Assembly (NCBI GenBank): GCA_054601695.1
Contig: BAAHQB010000012.1
Coordinates: 310,001-374,000 of the forward strand
DNA from: Amorphochlora amoebiformis
Taxonomy: Eukaryota > Cercozoa > Chlorarachniophyceae
Direction of reading: 5' to 3'
DNA: 64,000 nt
The stretch's first letter is position 1; each line of letters begins with the position of its first letter. The notes under the pieces are model-generated. The model made no database searches. It was not told the origin of the DNA and saw only the letters and a list, made by a program, of their open reading frames with translations. Shown here in pieces: positions 28,390 to 53,240 of this stretch. The translations under genes were made by a program, and so were the position numbers.

Positions 28390-29212
28390 TTGTAGTAGCT
28401 GACGTCAACTCGAGCTAGGATATACACGTACACCGCTGACTAATCTACTAGGCAAGCTATTTGAAGTCTATCATGCGTCCGGGCCCGGTAATGTGGTTCC
28501 TCAATTAATTTTTTTAAGTCAACTAGTACATGCGCAAAACATATGTGCATTGTATAACTATCTAACATCTACTAGTTATATCTAGTATATAGCTAGGGTC
28601 TGAGTTTGGTTAGAGTAGTTTAGCTACTTCTAGTACTTGAGCTAGTCTAACCTGGGTAGTAAGACTAGTAAGAGCCGCTGTAGTATATGCGCTAACTAGC
28701 GATTTAAACACTCTAGCACTACCTAGACTTTAGAGACTCCCTTGCTAGCTATAGCTAGAGCAAGTTCTAGATGTAATCATTGATTCTAACTAGTACCTCG
28801 ATCCAGGCACGTTGTAGTAGACGGAATCTAAACTAATTATGAAAATGGTCAATGATAGCTTAACAGCTTAGCTAGTTACTTTGCAGAAGAGACAAACCTA
28901 GGGAGCTTCGGCGATCACATGTCCAACATCCTAGCATCGCCCTGAGTCTAGTGAGTGCTCTAGATCTAGTAGATAGTACTGTAGTCTTACTCTACGCATT
29001 TAAATTTATTTTATATATTAAAATATTGTTACTTTTTTGTGCCTGGTCGCTGTCAATATTGTCTAGATTGTAGATTGTAGAACTAGTAAAATTGTACCGG
29101 AACTAGTGCCAAGCTCTACAATGATTTACACTGAATGCAGCTCCAGAGCTCGCAATACTAGTAACATTCATCGGATCCATTGGTGCAGCGCAGATCCAAA
29201 AAAAAAAGAAGT
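28390..29212. other. Convergent intergenic spacer rich in CTAG
   Basis: There is no gene between the RanBP1-like stop and the tRNA. Unlike the rest of the window it has no (TA)n array. Reading it through I count about 26 CTAG tetranucleotides (for example at 28414, 28572, 28581, 28592, 28744, 28752), far above chance. It contains no ORF with coding character. It may serve 3' end formation for the plus gene, but that is inference. Confidence 0.7.
29198..29207 (-). terminator. Pol III T-tract terminator of tRNA-Leu
   Basis: Ten consecutive A on the plus strand give ten T on the minus strand, five bases after the tRNA 3' end. This is the standard RNA polymerase III stop. Confidence 0.8.
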
Positions 29213-29293
29213 AACGCCCGTGGGATTCGAACCCACGCCCCCGAAGAGACACGAACCTGAATCGTGCGTGTTAGACCACTCCACCAGGGCGTC
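29213..29293 (-). tRNA. tRNA-Leu (anticodon CAG)
   Basis: 81 nt on the minus strand. The acceptor stem GACGCCC pairs with GGGCGTT, with one G-U at the end. The D-arm region is TGGTGGAGTGGTCTAACAC. The anticodon arm is CACGA-TTCAGGT-TCGTG with CAG at the anticodon position, reading CUG. There is a long class-II variable arm, and the T arm is GTGGG-TTCGAAT-CCCAC. No intron and no encoded CCA. The long variable arm and the anticodon together specify leucine. Confidence 0.93.
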
Positions 29294-29310
29294 AACAACT
29301 TCGTATCAAG

Positions 29311-29766
29311 TTAATCGCAGTGCAGAAGAAGAGGCGACATACATACCGACCTGATCTTGGCTCTTTGTTGCGGATCTCCCACCTGCTCTTCCACCTTGCT
29401 TTTAGACCCTGGCACGGGGAGTCAACGCAACCTCAAGCTGAGGATAGGTTCGAGCAAGAAATCCCCGTGTCTGGCGGGAATTTGCTCTATGAGTCTCGGG
29501 GGAATCTCCAGATCTCCAGCCGCTCTCAGAGAACCGCGAAATGAAAACAGAACGAGCCCTTCGGACTAATCGGAATCCTTCTGGGATCAACCCCGAGGTG
29601 ACGGATGTCAGGAAAAGAAACGCACGCTCACCCAGTCGTAATATTCTTCGACTTTTCGAATATTGTTCGGAATCTTGACGATGATATCGCTATCAGAGCT
29701 CGAAAAATCTGCTACTCCAACGTTAAAAGAAGGCAAGGAGGTAAGGATTGATTTAAAGAGCTTCAT
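29311..29766 (-). CDS. Small protein of unknown function, three exons
   Basis: Exons on the minus strand: 29766-29632, 29565-29432, 29398-29311. The model gives about 118 aa, from MKLFKSILTSLPSF to SVCMSPLLLHCD-stop. Segments include DSDIIVKIPNNIRKVEEYYD, then SEGLVLFSFRGSLRAAGDLE and IPPRLIEQIPARHGDFLLEP. The donor gtgagc at 29631 and acceptor gattag at 29566 keep frame, as does the second junction. The middle exon is convincingly coding. I do not recognise the family. Two doubts remain. The first exon could be internal (a cag acceptor precedes ATTTTTCG), and the last could be spliced at 29351 (gtcggt) to an unseen exon. The stop lies 17 nt before the tRNA on the same strand. Confidence 0.5.
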
Positions 29767-30108
29767 ACGGTTGCTAGTATTTTCCGTGCACATAGTGTCT
29801 TATTTGCATACATCCGTCAGGACTTGGGAGATACAGAGGGAGGCCAGGTGATAAAGTGACGCCGATATAGTTTTCTGGTTTAAGAATTATCATGTAAAAA
29901 TATACACGTATGAATCTCTTTGAGTGTATTCCTGTGAGACTGTGTGTCTATGTGTCTCTCTGTCTGTTTGTCTATCTATGTATATATTTTGAGGGCATGG
30001 CAGGTCCGGTCCTTACATCCAACGCAAAAGTAAAATAAATGCATTTAAAATATATAATGTATATTTTTATATATATATATATATATACATTATATATTTT
30101 AAATGCAC

Positions 30109-30189
<81 letters not shown>

Positions 30190-30311
30190 CATACATATGT
30201 GTGTATATATTGCAAAAATGTACATACATATGCATATTTAAAAATGTAACGTTTATCTATAATGTCTACCATGATATGTATTGCATATATTTTTCACATA
30301 GTACATAATAT

Positions 30312-30387
<76 letters not shown>

Positions 30388-30515
30388 CATATTATATATA
30401 CATATATATGTGTGTGAATATAATATATATATATATATACATGTATTATATATATATATATATTTATTCATATATCTCTACACTAACATATTGACACATA
30501 CACACTCACGTACAC

Positions 30516-30584
<69 letters not shown>

Positions 30585-30650
30585 TATAGATTCTATATAT
30601 ATAGATATATATATATATATGAATATGTGTGTGTGTATATATATATATAC

Positions 30651-30691
<41 letters not shown>

Positions 30692-30721
30692 TTAAACCTG
30701 TTCGAATGTTAACACTACTTC
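29767..30721. other. Divergent intergenic gap with TA arrays and short inverted repeat
   Basis: This lies between the small minus gene and the candidate first exon of the plus membrane-protein gene. It holds (TA)n runs at about 30065-30090, 30107-30184, 30308-30460 and 30520-30690. An inverted repeat of atttaaaatatataatgtat (30043-30062) lies against its complement at about 30085-30105, a possible hairpin around a TA run. No exon was found; promoters for both genes should lie here, but none can be placed. Confidence 0.5.
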
Positions 30722-30812
30722 ATGGTTCAATTAAAAAAGGTATATCAGTCCCAGGTGACGCGCTCCGCCCGGACGGTTGCGTCCAAGTCCTTCGTGAACA
30801 AGCTTAAGTCCC

Positions 30813-30871
<59 letters not shown>

Positions 30872-31003
30872 GAATATACATGTATAGCAGAATATATATA
30901 TATATATATATATAGAAATATGTATATGAAATGATTTGTAAATTTAAACTAATCTTACATAATACATACATTTTTAAATATATATATATATATCTATATA
31001 AAG

Positions 31004-31035
<32 letters not shown>

Positions 31036-31242
31036 AACATTATATATATATTTATATACATATACACATATATGCGTGTGTGTATAATATATCATGTATA
31101 TACATATGAAAATTTATATTCTTAAATGATATTTCATATTATGTAAAAACACTTTTTGGTATCGTTATTATTATAGCATCATTACTGCTATTAAATATGT
31201 GATACGTTTTAGCATGTACATGAACATAATATAAATACATAG

Positions 31243-31282
<40 letters not shown>

Positions 31283-31301
31283 CATATATATATGTATATA
31301 A

Positions 31302-31360
<59 letters not shown>

Positions 31361-31421
31361 TATACATATATGTACATATATATATATATATTATGTATCA
31401 TTGTATATATACATATACATA

Positions 31422-31459
<38 letters not shown>

Positions 31460-33515
31460 ACTGTATATATGCATATATGTGTTAGATATATTTATTATAT
31501 CACAAACATTATTATCACTATTATTATTGGTATCATTGCTATTAGAATAATGGTTGTTATTATTGAATATATGATATGTATATAAAATTTAAATGTACAC
31601 ATTATGAATATATTTTGTATACTGATATATTCACATATATAATACTATATATATATATATATATATATATATGCATGTAGATATGTATATATATATATAT
31701 GTACGCATGTATTTACATATAAATTTTTCCCCGTATACAGAGAAATACCAAGTAATTCACATTTGAGTATGTCCATACAATAATTCAAACGTATGTACGT
31801 GTATATATAAATATACATATATATATAGAAATATATTTACATAGATACATGTACATTATTGTACAACAATTCGTTCTTAATGTAAGAGATGTTCTCATAA
31901 TTGAGATATTTTCAAAACAGAAAATTCAACCAGAGCAACTTAGAGGCCACCCTGAAGAAAGGGGCTATAAGGTGAATGACCTTAATGGGTTATGCTGATG
32001 TCAGGGTTGAGGTTAGACGTGAAGTCTAAGCTTGGTTTAGGATTGAGCCTAAGATTAGAGTTGGATTATGGTTAGCAACAGTGGACGAAGGTTTAATATG
32101 TGCGTACAATACTACTTGTGAACTTGCACGGGCTGTAAAAACTCATTTGCAAATTTAAATGGACAGTTTGCATGTACTCACAGGTGAAAATACCCTATGA
32201 ACATGTTTACACAGCCTGTTTACATGCTCCCAAGTAAATATACAACATGAACACAAACTGCATCACAAAGGTATATACAATATGCGCGAGAAGTATATAT
32301 ACATAAACCTATATGAGCTATATACTATCCAGGGTTGATAGGAAGCCTGATGCACCTAGAATAGAGGTACGCTATTCCGATTGTGGCTACATTAGCGCCT
32401 AACATGCGACTTTTTTTTCTGCAGCAACTGGATGTACTAGACGGCGTGCAGATTCATCCGACCGATATCGAGGAGGTATCAGATAGCCATATAAATATAT
32501 CTAATGTACATATGCATACATACATATGCGCGTGTATCCGCCGGACAGAGCTATCCCCAATCGAATATGGCCCACTATGGGATAGCATCAGCCTCCCGTA
32601 TATATGTATATCCGTGATCAGGAGGTATACGCCCGGCAAGGCCGCCAGGGATTGGAGAAGAAATGGAATACTCATCTGCTCGACCCTGCGTCCCGCAACT
32701 CTATCCAATATGATGTTTCCCATACCCAAAAACACTCCATCGCCCCCCCCTTCTCTGGTAGCTATCTCTTATTTCCCTTGTCATCTATGTCTCTCTGTCG
32801 TCCCCATTCTTATTCTATTTCTCTTCTCTTCCTCTCTCTATGTTACTAACCCAACATCCACTAAAATCATGGAATATCACTTGCTTCAATTTCGGATCCC
32901 CCTCACAGTCGTCCACTCTTCTGCAGCCGGCGGCAACGTTAGCTCCGCTGTCGAGCTGTCCAGGCGAAAGGTAGCGCCCTGTTGTAAGCCATGTATGTAT
33001 AGCTAGCTCTGGAAACATTAGTTCAAGCCTATACAAGCTGACGTAACTATGACCAGGAAATGAAGACGTTCGTCGAGAATGAAGCATTCGGTGGCTTCTC
33101 AAAGATGCCAGCAAACATGACATCAGTGGATATTCCATCGGATAACCGGCAAAAGAGGAATTCTACCCTCGAGCTTACGGGATCCGTCCGAGCAGAACGC
33201 CAACACTCGATGTCACCGTTGAAGACTGAGATAACATCGCTGGGGGGAGCAAGGGCAAAGGACTTGAGAGGGTATTGGGATATATTGGGATTGCCAGAGA
33301 GGGTATTGGGATATATCTGGGATTGCTTAGATGTGAAGTGGTTGAGATGGTATTGGGGGGCTTGGGAATATGCTTGTATGTCAGTATGATTACATTTGTT
33401 TTTTGTATGTATGCGTATGTATGTGAATGTATGTAACACATAATACCTGTTTAAATACTTTTACACATGTAAATAATGTATGTATGTATGTATGTGAATA
33501 TAAACATGTATATTG

Positions 33516-33597
<82 letters not shown>

Positions 33598-33607
33598 ATA
33601 TATGTAC

Positions 33608-33646
<39 letters not shown>

Positions 33647-34218
33647 ATATGTATATTAGAGTACGTCATAGATATATGTATACATACATATATATATATA
33701 TATATACATATATATTATACACATAAAAATATTTATATATACGTACATACAAAAATACATACATATTTATGTAATTACATATAAATATAGAAAATAAATG
33801 AACAAATGCATAATTACTGTGATATGAAAATGTATTGTACGTGAAAAATATAATGAAATCTATATTCGCACACTTACGCTTACTTAATAAATAAAGTTCA
33901 TACTATGTACATATGTCTATATATACATATATATGTATGTATATATATGTATATATATATATGTGCCTGTTGTGAATGGAACAGATTCTTGAAGGCCATG
34001 ATGTTCCTGATGGTCGCCGCGTCGGGAATGCTTGTGTAATACGCATATACGTACAAAAAATGTGTTTTACAATATCCATGTGTATTGTATGTATATATAC
34101 ATATACATATATATATAGTACATAACTTTGTGTTTGTATATATGTATACCCACGCACTTAATAGATATGCGTATATGCTAAAATGTTCATGTTTTGATAT
34201 ATGCATACATGCATATAA

Positions 34219-34259
<41 letters not shown>

Positions 34260-34842
34260 ATTTGGCAGAATAATTCTCTTAAATGCAATGATAATGTAGT
34301 AGTATGTAAATGCATATATAACCCTACATATATGGATGTAAATGTATATATACATATGTGTATAAGGATACTCCATTCGTACCCCCTAACTGTTAGAAAT
34401 CCATCTTCTGTACATGTTTCCCTCAATTTCGAACATATACCACTTGCATTACAAATGCATACGTACAGCTTCTATCTCCCTCGCGTTATGATTCCTATAT
34501 GTATAATATAATATAATATAATATACATATATATACATACATATATACATATAAATATGATAATACATGTAAAAAATTGTGTGATGTGTGTGAACATATT
34601 ATATAATGTATACATAATATATATATATATATATATATACATATTTGTATATATGTATATATACATATGTATACATACACATATAATGTACATGTATGTA
34701 TATACATATAGAGACAGATTATATATATATATATTTATATATATATATATGCATATATATACATATGTATTAATATTATAGAAATTGATTTCTACAAAAC
34801 ACACATATTTTTCATCACGTTAGTACATACCACATAAATACC

Positions 34843-34879
<37 letters not shown>

Positions 34880-34912
34880 ATGTATGTATATATATATATG
34901 TATATATATATA

Positions 34913-34945
<33 letters not shown>

Positions 34946-35373
34946 AATATATGTATATATATATGCATGTTTATTTCTATAAATAGATATGTATATATTA
35001 TGCATATCCCTACCAGAGGATGTACGATGCTGACGCTCATCATATTCAGTACGCGCGAGTCAAACACAATTTTCCTCAGCATATACTCCTCATTCGCCGT
35101 AGAATACAGCACTATGAATACAGTTCTATCTGCCACACTCGCTACTATGAGTCTGGGTCTAGTCCTTAAGGTTTGCAAACGTGTAAGTATTATGAATATT
35201 TTAATTAGCTTGTATCTATCCTTCTTGTATTTGTGCTTCTTTTCCCTCTGTTTTTGTGTGTATGTATGACCGTCGTGCCAATACGTATGTGTAAGAAAAC
35301 GGTGTATGTAATTTTATGTAGTATGAATTATGTATACATATGACAACGTATATATGTGTATATATGCATATAA

Positions 35374-35405
<32 letters not shown>

Positions 35406-35828
35406 TTGTAATGTGTCACTTACATGTACCTTTTCTTGGTTTGTACTATTTATTAAGTGCTTTACATCATATGTGTGGACATATTTATATATGTCTATGT
35501 TTATGCATGTGTAGATATAGCATACGTTTGAACATTACATATATATGTGTACATGTATATACATATATATATATATGTATGTGTGTATATATGTGTATGT
35601 ATATATTCATGCAAATATATATATATGTATGTGTATGTATGTATATATATATTCATGCAAATATATATACGTACATATAAGTATACTTACATATATATAT
35701 ATACATACATATACATGTGTGTGTGTGTGTGTTCAAATGTATACACATATATATATATATATATATATATTTGTTATTATACACAGATACATATAACAGT
35801 ACATCAGTGTTAGATGCATGTACGTTTA

Positions 35829-35870
<42 letters not shown>

Positions 35871-36626
35871 AAAATATGCATTTCTTTTTTCATATAAATC
35901 TATAAATTCACACTTAACCATACAACGCACTGTATTATGAACTCTGATGTAATTTTAGGGAAGGCATGAACACGGAGGTTGGACTAGGATGCCACAAGCT
36001 GAGAAGGCCCGATCGTCTGTGCTTCTAATTGGATACTCCATATCTCTCCTCTGCGCACTTATTACGGTGAAAATGAAAACATAGAGGACTGCCCAACATG
36101 TGTGTATATTCATGTATATATTCGATATAGCGTTCATATCAAGCACAGAACAAATATTTTACATATATAGATATATTTACATATTTTTATATTAAACTAC
36201 ACAAAGAATTGTTCCATGTCCAATCGATAACATATTCACACGAATACCAACCAGGTACCCATTGCCGAGCACGTCCTGGCAAACTTCGAAAATGACTCTC
36301 TCTGGTACGAAGACGCTTCCAAGGTCCCACAAGAGCAGAAACTCCCTCCAATATGCATGTATCAAAAAAGTTACCTGTAAATATTATATACACATTTTAG
36401 CTTGCTTCTCATGAGAAAATATGTTGCACATATGTACATGGGATTACAAAGAGTCTAAAAATGCAGAGACATGGTGTGGATTTGAAAAGCTGGACAGCGC
36501 TTGCTATCGTGGGTCTTGCAAGCAACCTGGTATCTCAATCTGCCACGTCTAGCTATCCACTTTCCCCGAATATATTAAATATGTATGTATAATATACGTG
36601 TGTGTGTTTACATACTATATACACAC

Positions 36627-36658
<32 letters not shown>

Positions 36659-36914
36659 TGAGATATATACATATTGAAATTGTAAATATATTGATGTTTA
36701 AGACATCTGTAGGTAAATAGTTTTTGTATAAATCTTTTCCAATAGATTTTCGGCTGTATATCTATATGAATATATATATAAAGATATATATACATATACA
36801 TGTGTATGTGCGTATAATATATATATATATATATATATATAAATATATATATATATACATATATGTATATATATACTATATATCTATATATATATATATA
36901 TGTATATCTATATG

Positions 36915-36955
<41 letters not shown>

Positions 36956-37115
36956 AATATGTATATATATATATACATATATATACATGTGCATTATTAT
37001 ACATGTATACAAATGTATGTAGACTTAGTCTATTTTTTACAATAGCTGATATACATGATATATCTATCATTTACATGAAATGTCATGTATCATGTAGGTA
37101 GATATAGATATATAT

Positions 37116-37146
<31 letters not shown>

Positions 37147-37502
37147 GTATACATATATATATATATATATATACGTACGTATATAGATGATAATATATAT
37201 ATATATATACATATTAACACATTAATACATGTACAAACAATGACCCTCACGTTGTATGTAATATGCATACGTGAATGTATGTAAATATATATATATGTAT
37301 ATATATTTTATATATATATATACATATGTATATGTGTATCAATATATATATATATATATAAACAGTATGTACACTAATCAGTTTTGTTGGGTTATCACGC
37401 TGGAGGAATTGTCAAGCTTCTCGAAGCGTAGACATCGAATCGTAACTCATGAAGTCGACTCTAGGGTATGACCATAGTAAATATTCAAGTGTGTATGCAT
37501 AT

Positions 37503-37539
<37 letters not shown>

Positions 37540-37939
37540 CATATATATTTATATATATGCACATACATACACATGTATAATACACATATATAATAAATAT
37601 ATAGAGAGACATAGTATATATTGTATATATATATATATATATATTATATACATATTTACACACACATATATTTCTAGTATTTGTGATATAAATACATATT
37701 TTATATATGAGGCCTACGTGTAATATAGTATATATATAGATATATATGTACATCATTAGATGTTATTCATATTACGAATATGAATTTTCATTCGAGCCAA
37801 ATTCATCATGTGCCAATGCAATAAACAATATTACGAATACACTAAAAGACGGTGTATGGTTATGAACTTGAGTCAAAAAATATTCACGTCAACACAGGTC
37901 AAAACTAGCAAAAAGGCGTGGAATGCAGGAGGAAGATGA
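30722..37939 (+). CDS. Four-helix membrane protein, possibly TMEM237-like
   Basis: Twelve exons: 30722-30793 (candidate first, ATG at 30722), 32425-32475, 32622-32757, 32927-32970, 33057-33271, 33985-34035, 35017-35170, 35959-36066, 36255-36323, 36467-36529, 37382-37465, 37898-37939; about 362 aa. Phases agree throughout. The N-terminal ~195 residues are polar. Then come helices [17 protein letters not shown] into [25 protein letters not shown] into [34 protein letters not shown], and [21 protein letters not shown] polar N-half with four C-terminal helices and an NDSLW-type loop before the last helix recalls TMEM237, a ciliary transition-zone protein, but this is a memory-level resemblance only. 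Doubts: the first exon (donor gtgaac), the donor at 36323 (36361 is an alternative), and the tail, which could end at 37961 in another frame. Confidence 0.6.
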
Positions 37940-38392
37940 CAAGGCTCCCGAGGCTGCTTAGAAGAAACATAACGATTATGATGAAAGCTCGCTCCCAGTT
38001 ACCTAGATTACAATCGTTTTACACTATAACTGTATAAGTTAAGTCTAGTAAGTACTAGAAGTACTGACCCGAATGATTAACGATTAATCAATAGATTCTG
38101 CTGTCATGCAGTGAGTTTAGAGGATAAGATATTCCAGATTTTGGCTAGATCTAGTAGCTAGAGTAGTAGATATCTAGGATATAGTAAAATAGTATTCCGC
38201 AAATTTATACTTACTTTAACTTGACTGTACTATCTAGACTATACTAGTACTACTACTAAGTACTAGTACTCTAGGTACTAGCTAGCTATAGCTGTAACTC
38301 TAGTCTCTGGTGTTTGTGGCTGCACTCGTCACTTGCAGACACTCTAGACACTGCTAGACGGAATGGATAGTCTAAGCCAACAATGGATTTCT
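37940..38392. other. Second convergent intergenic spacer rich in CTAG
   Basis: This lies between the stop of the plus membrane-protein gene and the stop of the minus MFS gene. It has no TA array and no coding-like ORF. About 16 to 18 CTAG tetranucleotides occur between 37995 and 38510, clustered at 38130-38290. It has the same character as the other convergent gap at 28390-29212. Confidence 0.65.
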
Positions 38393-48668
<10,276 letters not shown>

Positions 48669-49068
48669 GGGTTCCGAGCCGAAGAATTTTGGATATGCGG
48701 AAAGGGATATCTGGATATATGTATATATAGTGAAGATATCTTTAATGGATCATTTTTTGGAGACCAGTAGATATTTGAAATCCCGGGAATCCATCTCCAC
48801 GACTCTCGACATCGAATTTCCAACGAGGGCCAAGAAGCGAATCCTGTCAAACCTCCTACCTTGCGTTCGGGTGTTTGCATAGCTCGTAACCTCGAAGCAC
48901 ACGTACACACTGAGATCTATAACTTCACAAGATTATTTCCGAAAGAGGGAAAAGAAAGGGACTTTAGAACGTTTTTAGTTTACCATCACATCCGTGGAAA
49001 GGCTGATCCACTCTTTTGCCAGCCGTTTAGGTACGTGTCCCCGTCGGAGATCGCATTAATCTATCCAC
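48669..49068. promoter_or_regulatory. 400-bp divergent promoter region between MFS and RING-CH genes
   Basis: This is the gap between divergent start codons at 48668 (minus) and 49069 (plus). It has no TA array and mixed composition. The open frames crossing it (for example 48667-48882 plus, 48656-48910 minus) have no coding character. No core promoter motif can be named with confidence. Confidence 0.45.
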
Positions 49069-50344
49069 ATGGTGCCCAAAGAGCCTGATGTCAAGTATGA
49101 AGAGGATACAAAAAGCGGACGAGGCCCTGAGCTGCCAGAGGGAAAGGCACACGTAGAGCCATTCGAAGGGCCACAAGCAGAAGCAATGGCAGACCCGTTG
49201 CCGGATCCAGAACTTACCCTCCCATGGTTCTCCCCTCTTAAGGTATCGAAATATTCAATACGTGTAATCCCGTTCACGTGCATTAGCAGAGCATTCTGAT
49301 CAATCATTGGTATCCCACCCAGACGTTGTACCCCTCGTTCTATGTCCAACTCGGGTTCGCACGTGCTATCACCGGAGATATTAACCCTTTTCCGGCTCCT
49401 CAAGCCGCTCCTGCGGCTGAGCATGACGACAACGGCCTCTTCCACGCCTTCGTCAACCAAGGAGCGCGAGAATTCGCCCCACCCTTGTCTCCTCGTCAGG
49501 CAACACGACGATACCGAGCGTGCTGCTGTTGCTTTCACTCCCGCGGTTGTGCTCAGATTCTGGGAGTGGTTGCACTCCTCTCCTTGTTGTATACCGTCAT
49601 CTTTATATTTCAAACCAATTTCCATGGCCCACTCGCGGCGCTGCAGCAGCCGGTAACTACTCTCTGAACTTGCTGTACCAATTCAGGTCTTGACTGGTGT
49701 GTATCTTAGGGCGCACTTGATAGGGCATTAGAAGGGTTCCCAGAGAACTTAGAAGTGCAGTGGAATTACAAGAATAGGTCCCTCACATGGTGGCGCGACG
49801 ATGGAGCAAAGGTTGGCTATTAGGGTGTGCACTATGAGACTAGGCGCCCGGTCTAGATTTGCACCCTCCCTCTTCTAACAGTTGAAACTAAAAATAACGA
49901 TCATCAAATTCGCTAACCTTTTCAGTCAGCGCCGCCTCCCGGCAGTCCCGGCGAAGGGTACGTGGAGATAGGGCTGCCCTGGGAGTATATGATGATGTGG
50001 GTCGAAGACCTTCCGTTCCCCCTTTTTCTCACGCCGGTATACCAATGTAGGTTTAGGTTTGGGAGCGGGGCGAAAATGATATGTAATTCTATCTAGTGGG
50101 ATTGAGTATTCAATTATCATTTGTTGGTTAGGTGGGAATCCTGGATTTCGTGGCTGCGCTGCTGCTCGGACCCGAGGGAATAAACGACGGAAGGAATATG
50201 TTTGCGGATGACCTTGTGAGAACTTACGAATTTAAGGTTCATTTGTATTTATATATATATATATATATGTATGTATATGTATATGTTTATGCATTATATA
50301 CACATATACACACACATATATATATAATGTATACATACATATAA

Positions 50345-50391
<47 letters not shown>

Positions 50392-50811
50392 TTTATATAT
50401 ATATGTGTATATATATATATATATGTATATATATGTATATGTATGCACTATATATATATATTATATATATATATATATATCAATATATATATATATATAT
50501 ATATATATATTTCTATCCGAACAGACTCATGTATTATACAACTTAACATGTGATAAATATGTAACATGGATACATGTGTATATTTTTCGCATTTAATGTA
50601 TACTATATATATACATATACATATATATATATATATACATCCATTTATTAATTTTATATTTATACTTGTAAGTTTTTCCATAATTTAGATTAATATATAT
50701 ATATATATATGTACACACATATAATATATATATATACATTCTGATAGTAAATACTTAAAAGTATAGCATCATACAATAGCATGTATCTATGTGGGTGAAA
50801 ATATGTATAGT

Positions 50812-50852
<41 letters not shown>

Positions 50853-50858
50853 ATTTTC

Positions 50859-50897
<39 letters not shown>

Positions 50898-51062
50898 TGC
50901 ATGCATATATTCTTGTGCACATATACGCATACATACATATATATATATATATATATACACATACATACATACATGATAGAAATCACACACACATATTACA
51001 TATATATATATATATTTTTATATATATATAATATACATACACATATATATTTACATACATAC

Positions 51063-51105
<43 letters not shown>

Positions 51106-51947
51106 CAAGGTGGGTGAAGAAGTTCTAGTGAAATCCGACAGCCCCATATACGGCGGGTAACATCTTATACCTCAAAACTCTGCTATGTCAGTATACAACT
51201 AAATACATATTTACAATGGTTACATTTATATGTATGTACATACATATAATATATATATATATATGTATGTATATATATACATAGTATATATATTATTTAT
51301 ATATATATATATATATATAATATATAATATATAATATGTTTATACATTCGCCAGCGTGTGGACCAAGGGCCGCATAACCCACTGCAACTTCTCGGAAGAC
51401 TTGGGCAAAATCAGCTACACAGTCCTTCACGAAAACGGTATCGTAACCCTCTAATTAGTCCCAATTCAACCTCAACACAAACCCTTCCACCCGAGCCCAT
51501 TGCATCTTTTCATACAAACCAACGAACCAGGCAAGCAAGTCAACGTAGACCCGTTTCACCTACGCTACGAGCACTCCAAGCTGGTTTTTATAGGTCATGA
51601 GAACATGGACTACAGGGCAATCCGTAGCGAGGACGGCCACGGGGCCTATGGGGTTGACACTGGAGGAGGATTCGAGGGGGAAGGAGAGACAGGGGAGCAT
51701 GCAACGGCGGGGGAGGGGGAGAGGGAGGGAGAAGGTGAGAACGAGGGTGAAGGTGGGGGCGACGTGGAAGAGCTAGGGATACTTATGGACCACTGGCAGT
51801 CGATGAAGGTTTGTGGGTGGTATGAGGTCGGAATTTGTTGAGTTGTCTTATTTTTTTTAGGGTGGAAGATATAAAATATGGGAAAAAAATAAATGTAAAA
51901 TTTGGATATATGGATATATATATATATATATATATATATACAGGAAA

Positions 51948-51979
<32 letters not shown>

Positions 51980-52488
51980 TTATACACAATACAAATTCAT
52001 TTATGCATTTTTCCATACATATTGTTTTCACATATACATGTATGTATGAATATATTATATTTCTATATGTATAAATACCTCTTTATAATAATTGTATAAT
52101 ATGCACATGTACGTGTGAATACTGCAGATATACAATATGAATGGTATACATATGCACGTACATTTTTATGATTTAAATGTATAATATATATATATATATA
52201 TATAATATTGTACAATATGTGTACATATATTATAAATGCACACATATACGTACGTTTGAACAATAGAATGCATGTATATGATTATGTACAACAGTGTTAT
52301 ATATACACGTAATAATCAGAGCTTAGTGGTCATTACCGAGCGACGTCTGCACCTGTTCCAGGTATATGTAAATAAATAGGTGATAGATGTACAATATATA
52401 TGTATATAATATATATATATATATATATACACACACATATACACATATAATACATAAGTAGACTTATATAATATATCTATATCTATAC

Positions 52489-52527
<39 letters not shown>

Positions 52528-53198
52528 TATGTATAATGTAATGTAACATATTATTCATGGCCATAAACATTCAATTTCTCTCTCATCTCACTTTCGTCTC
52601 ACCCTGCTCTCTTTCACACACACACTCTCCTTTTCCTCTCTCTCTTTCTCCCTTTCCTCTCTCTCTCTCTCTTCCCTCTCTCTCACTCTCCCTTTCCTCT
52701 CTCTTCTCCCTCTCCCTCTCTCCCTCTCAGTCTCTCTCAATTGCCAATCTCAAATATCGAAAAAATATTTAAATCCCAACCCTGGTCAATCTCTGAAGAC
52801 GCCCCCAGTTCGATCACAATGACCCATTTCCTCATAATACCAGGGCTTCTCGTTCCGCAACCGCGGCTATTGGCAGTTCCCTTTCGCCAAGATGCCGAAG
52901 GCACAGATTGCATATATAAATACATTGAGCTAATAGACAAAGAACACACATATGCATATAATTAAAAAAAGAGAATCAACGTATATGGAGCGCACATCTT
53001 TGATATTATATAGGCATGAATCCATATCCACATGCGGACGAATGGATATGGATCACACATCCCCACACATAAGCAAAACTAATCTAAAGTTGTAATTATT
53101 GCGGTGTCAAAAGGTGTCTCAGCTGCTGCGTCGGTCGGCACCGAACCATTACAAGCCTCTGTCTTTTCTCGTAAGTTTGCAATCTTACCTATATTAGT

Positions 53199-53240
<42 letters not shown>

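Noticed and set aside
29106-29354. Plus-strand 82-aa ORF VTPVGFEPTPPKRHEPE
   Set aside because: It is the antisense of tRNA-Leu, a common false ORF.
30752-30812. Minus-strand exon [20 protein letters not shown]
   Set aside because: Good acceptor but no GT or GC donor and an immediate stop; the plus-strand frame from ATG 30722 fits the next gene better.
32383-33006. 207-aa plus-strand [15 protein letters not shown]...
   Set aside because: It runs through four splice sites in a different frame from the phase-linked exons of the membrane-protein gene.
52557-52772. ORF rich in [15 protein letters not shown]
   Set aside because: CT-rich low-complexity tract in an intron of the RING-CH gene.
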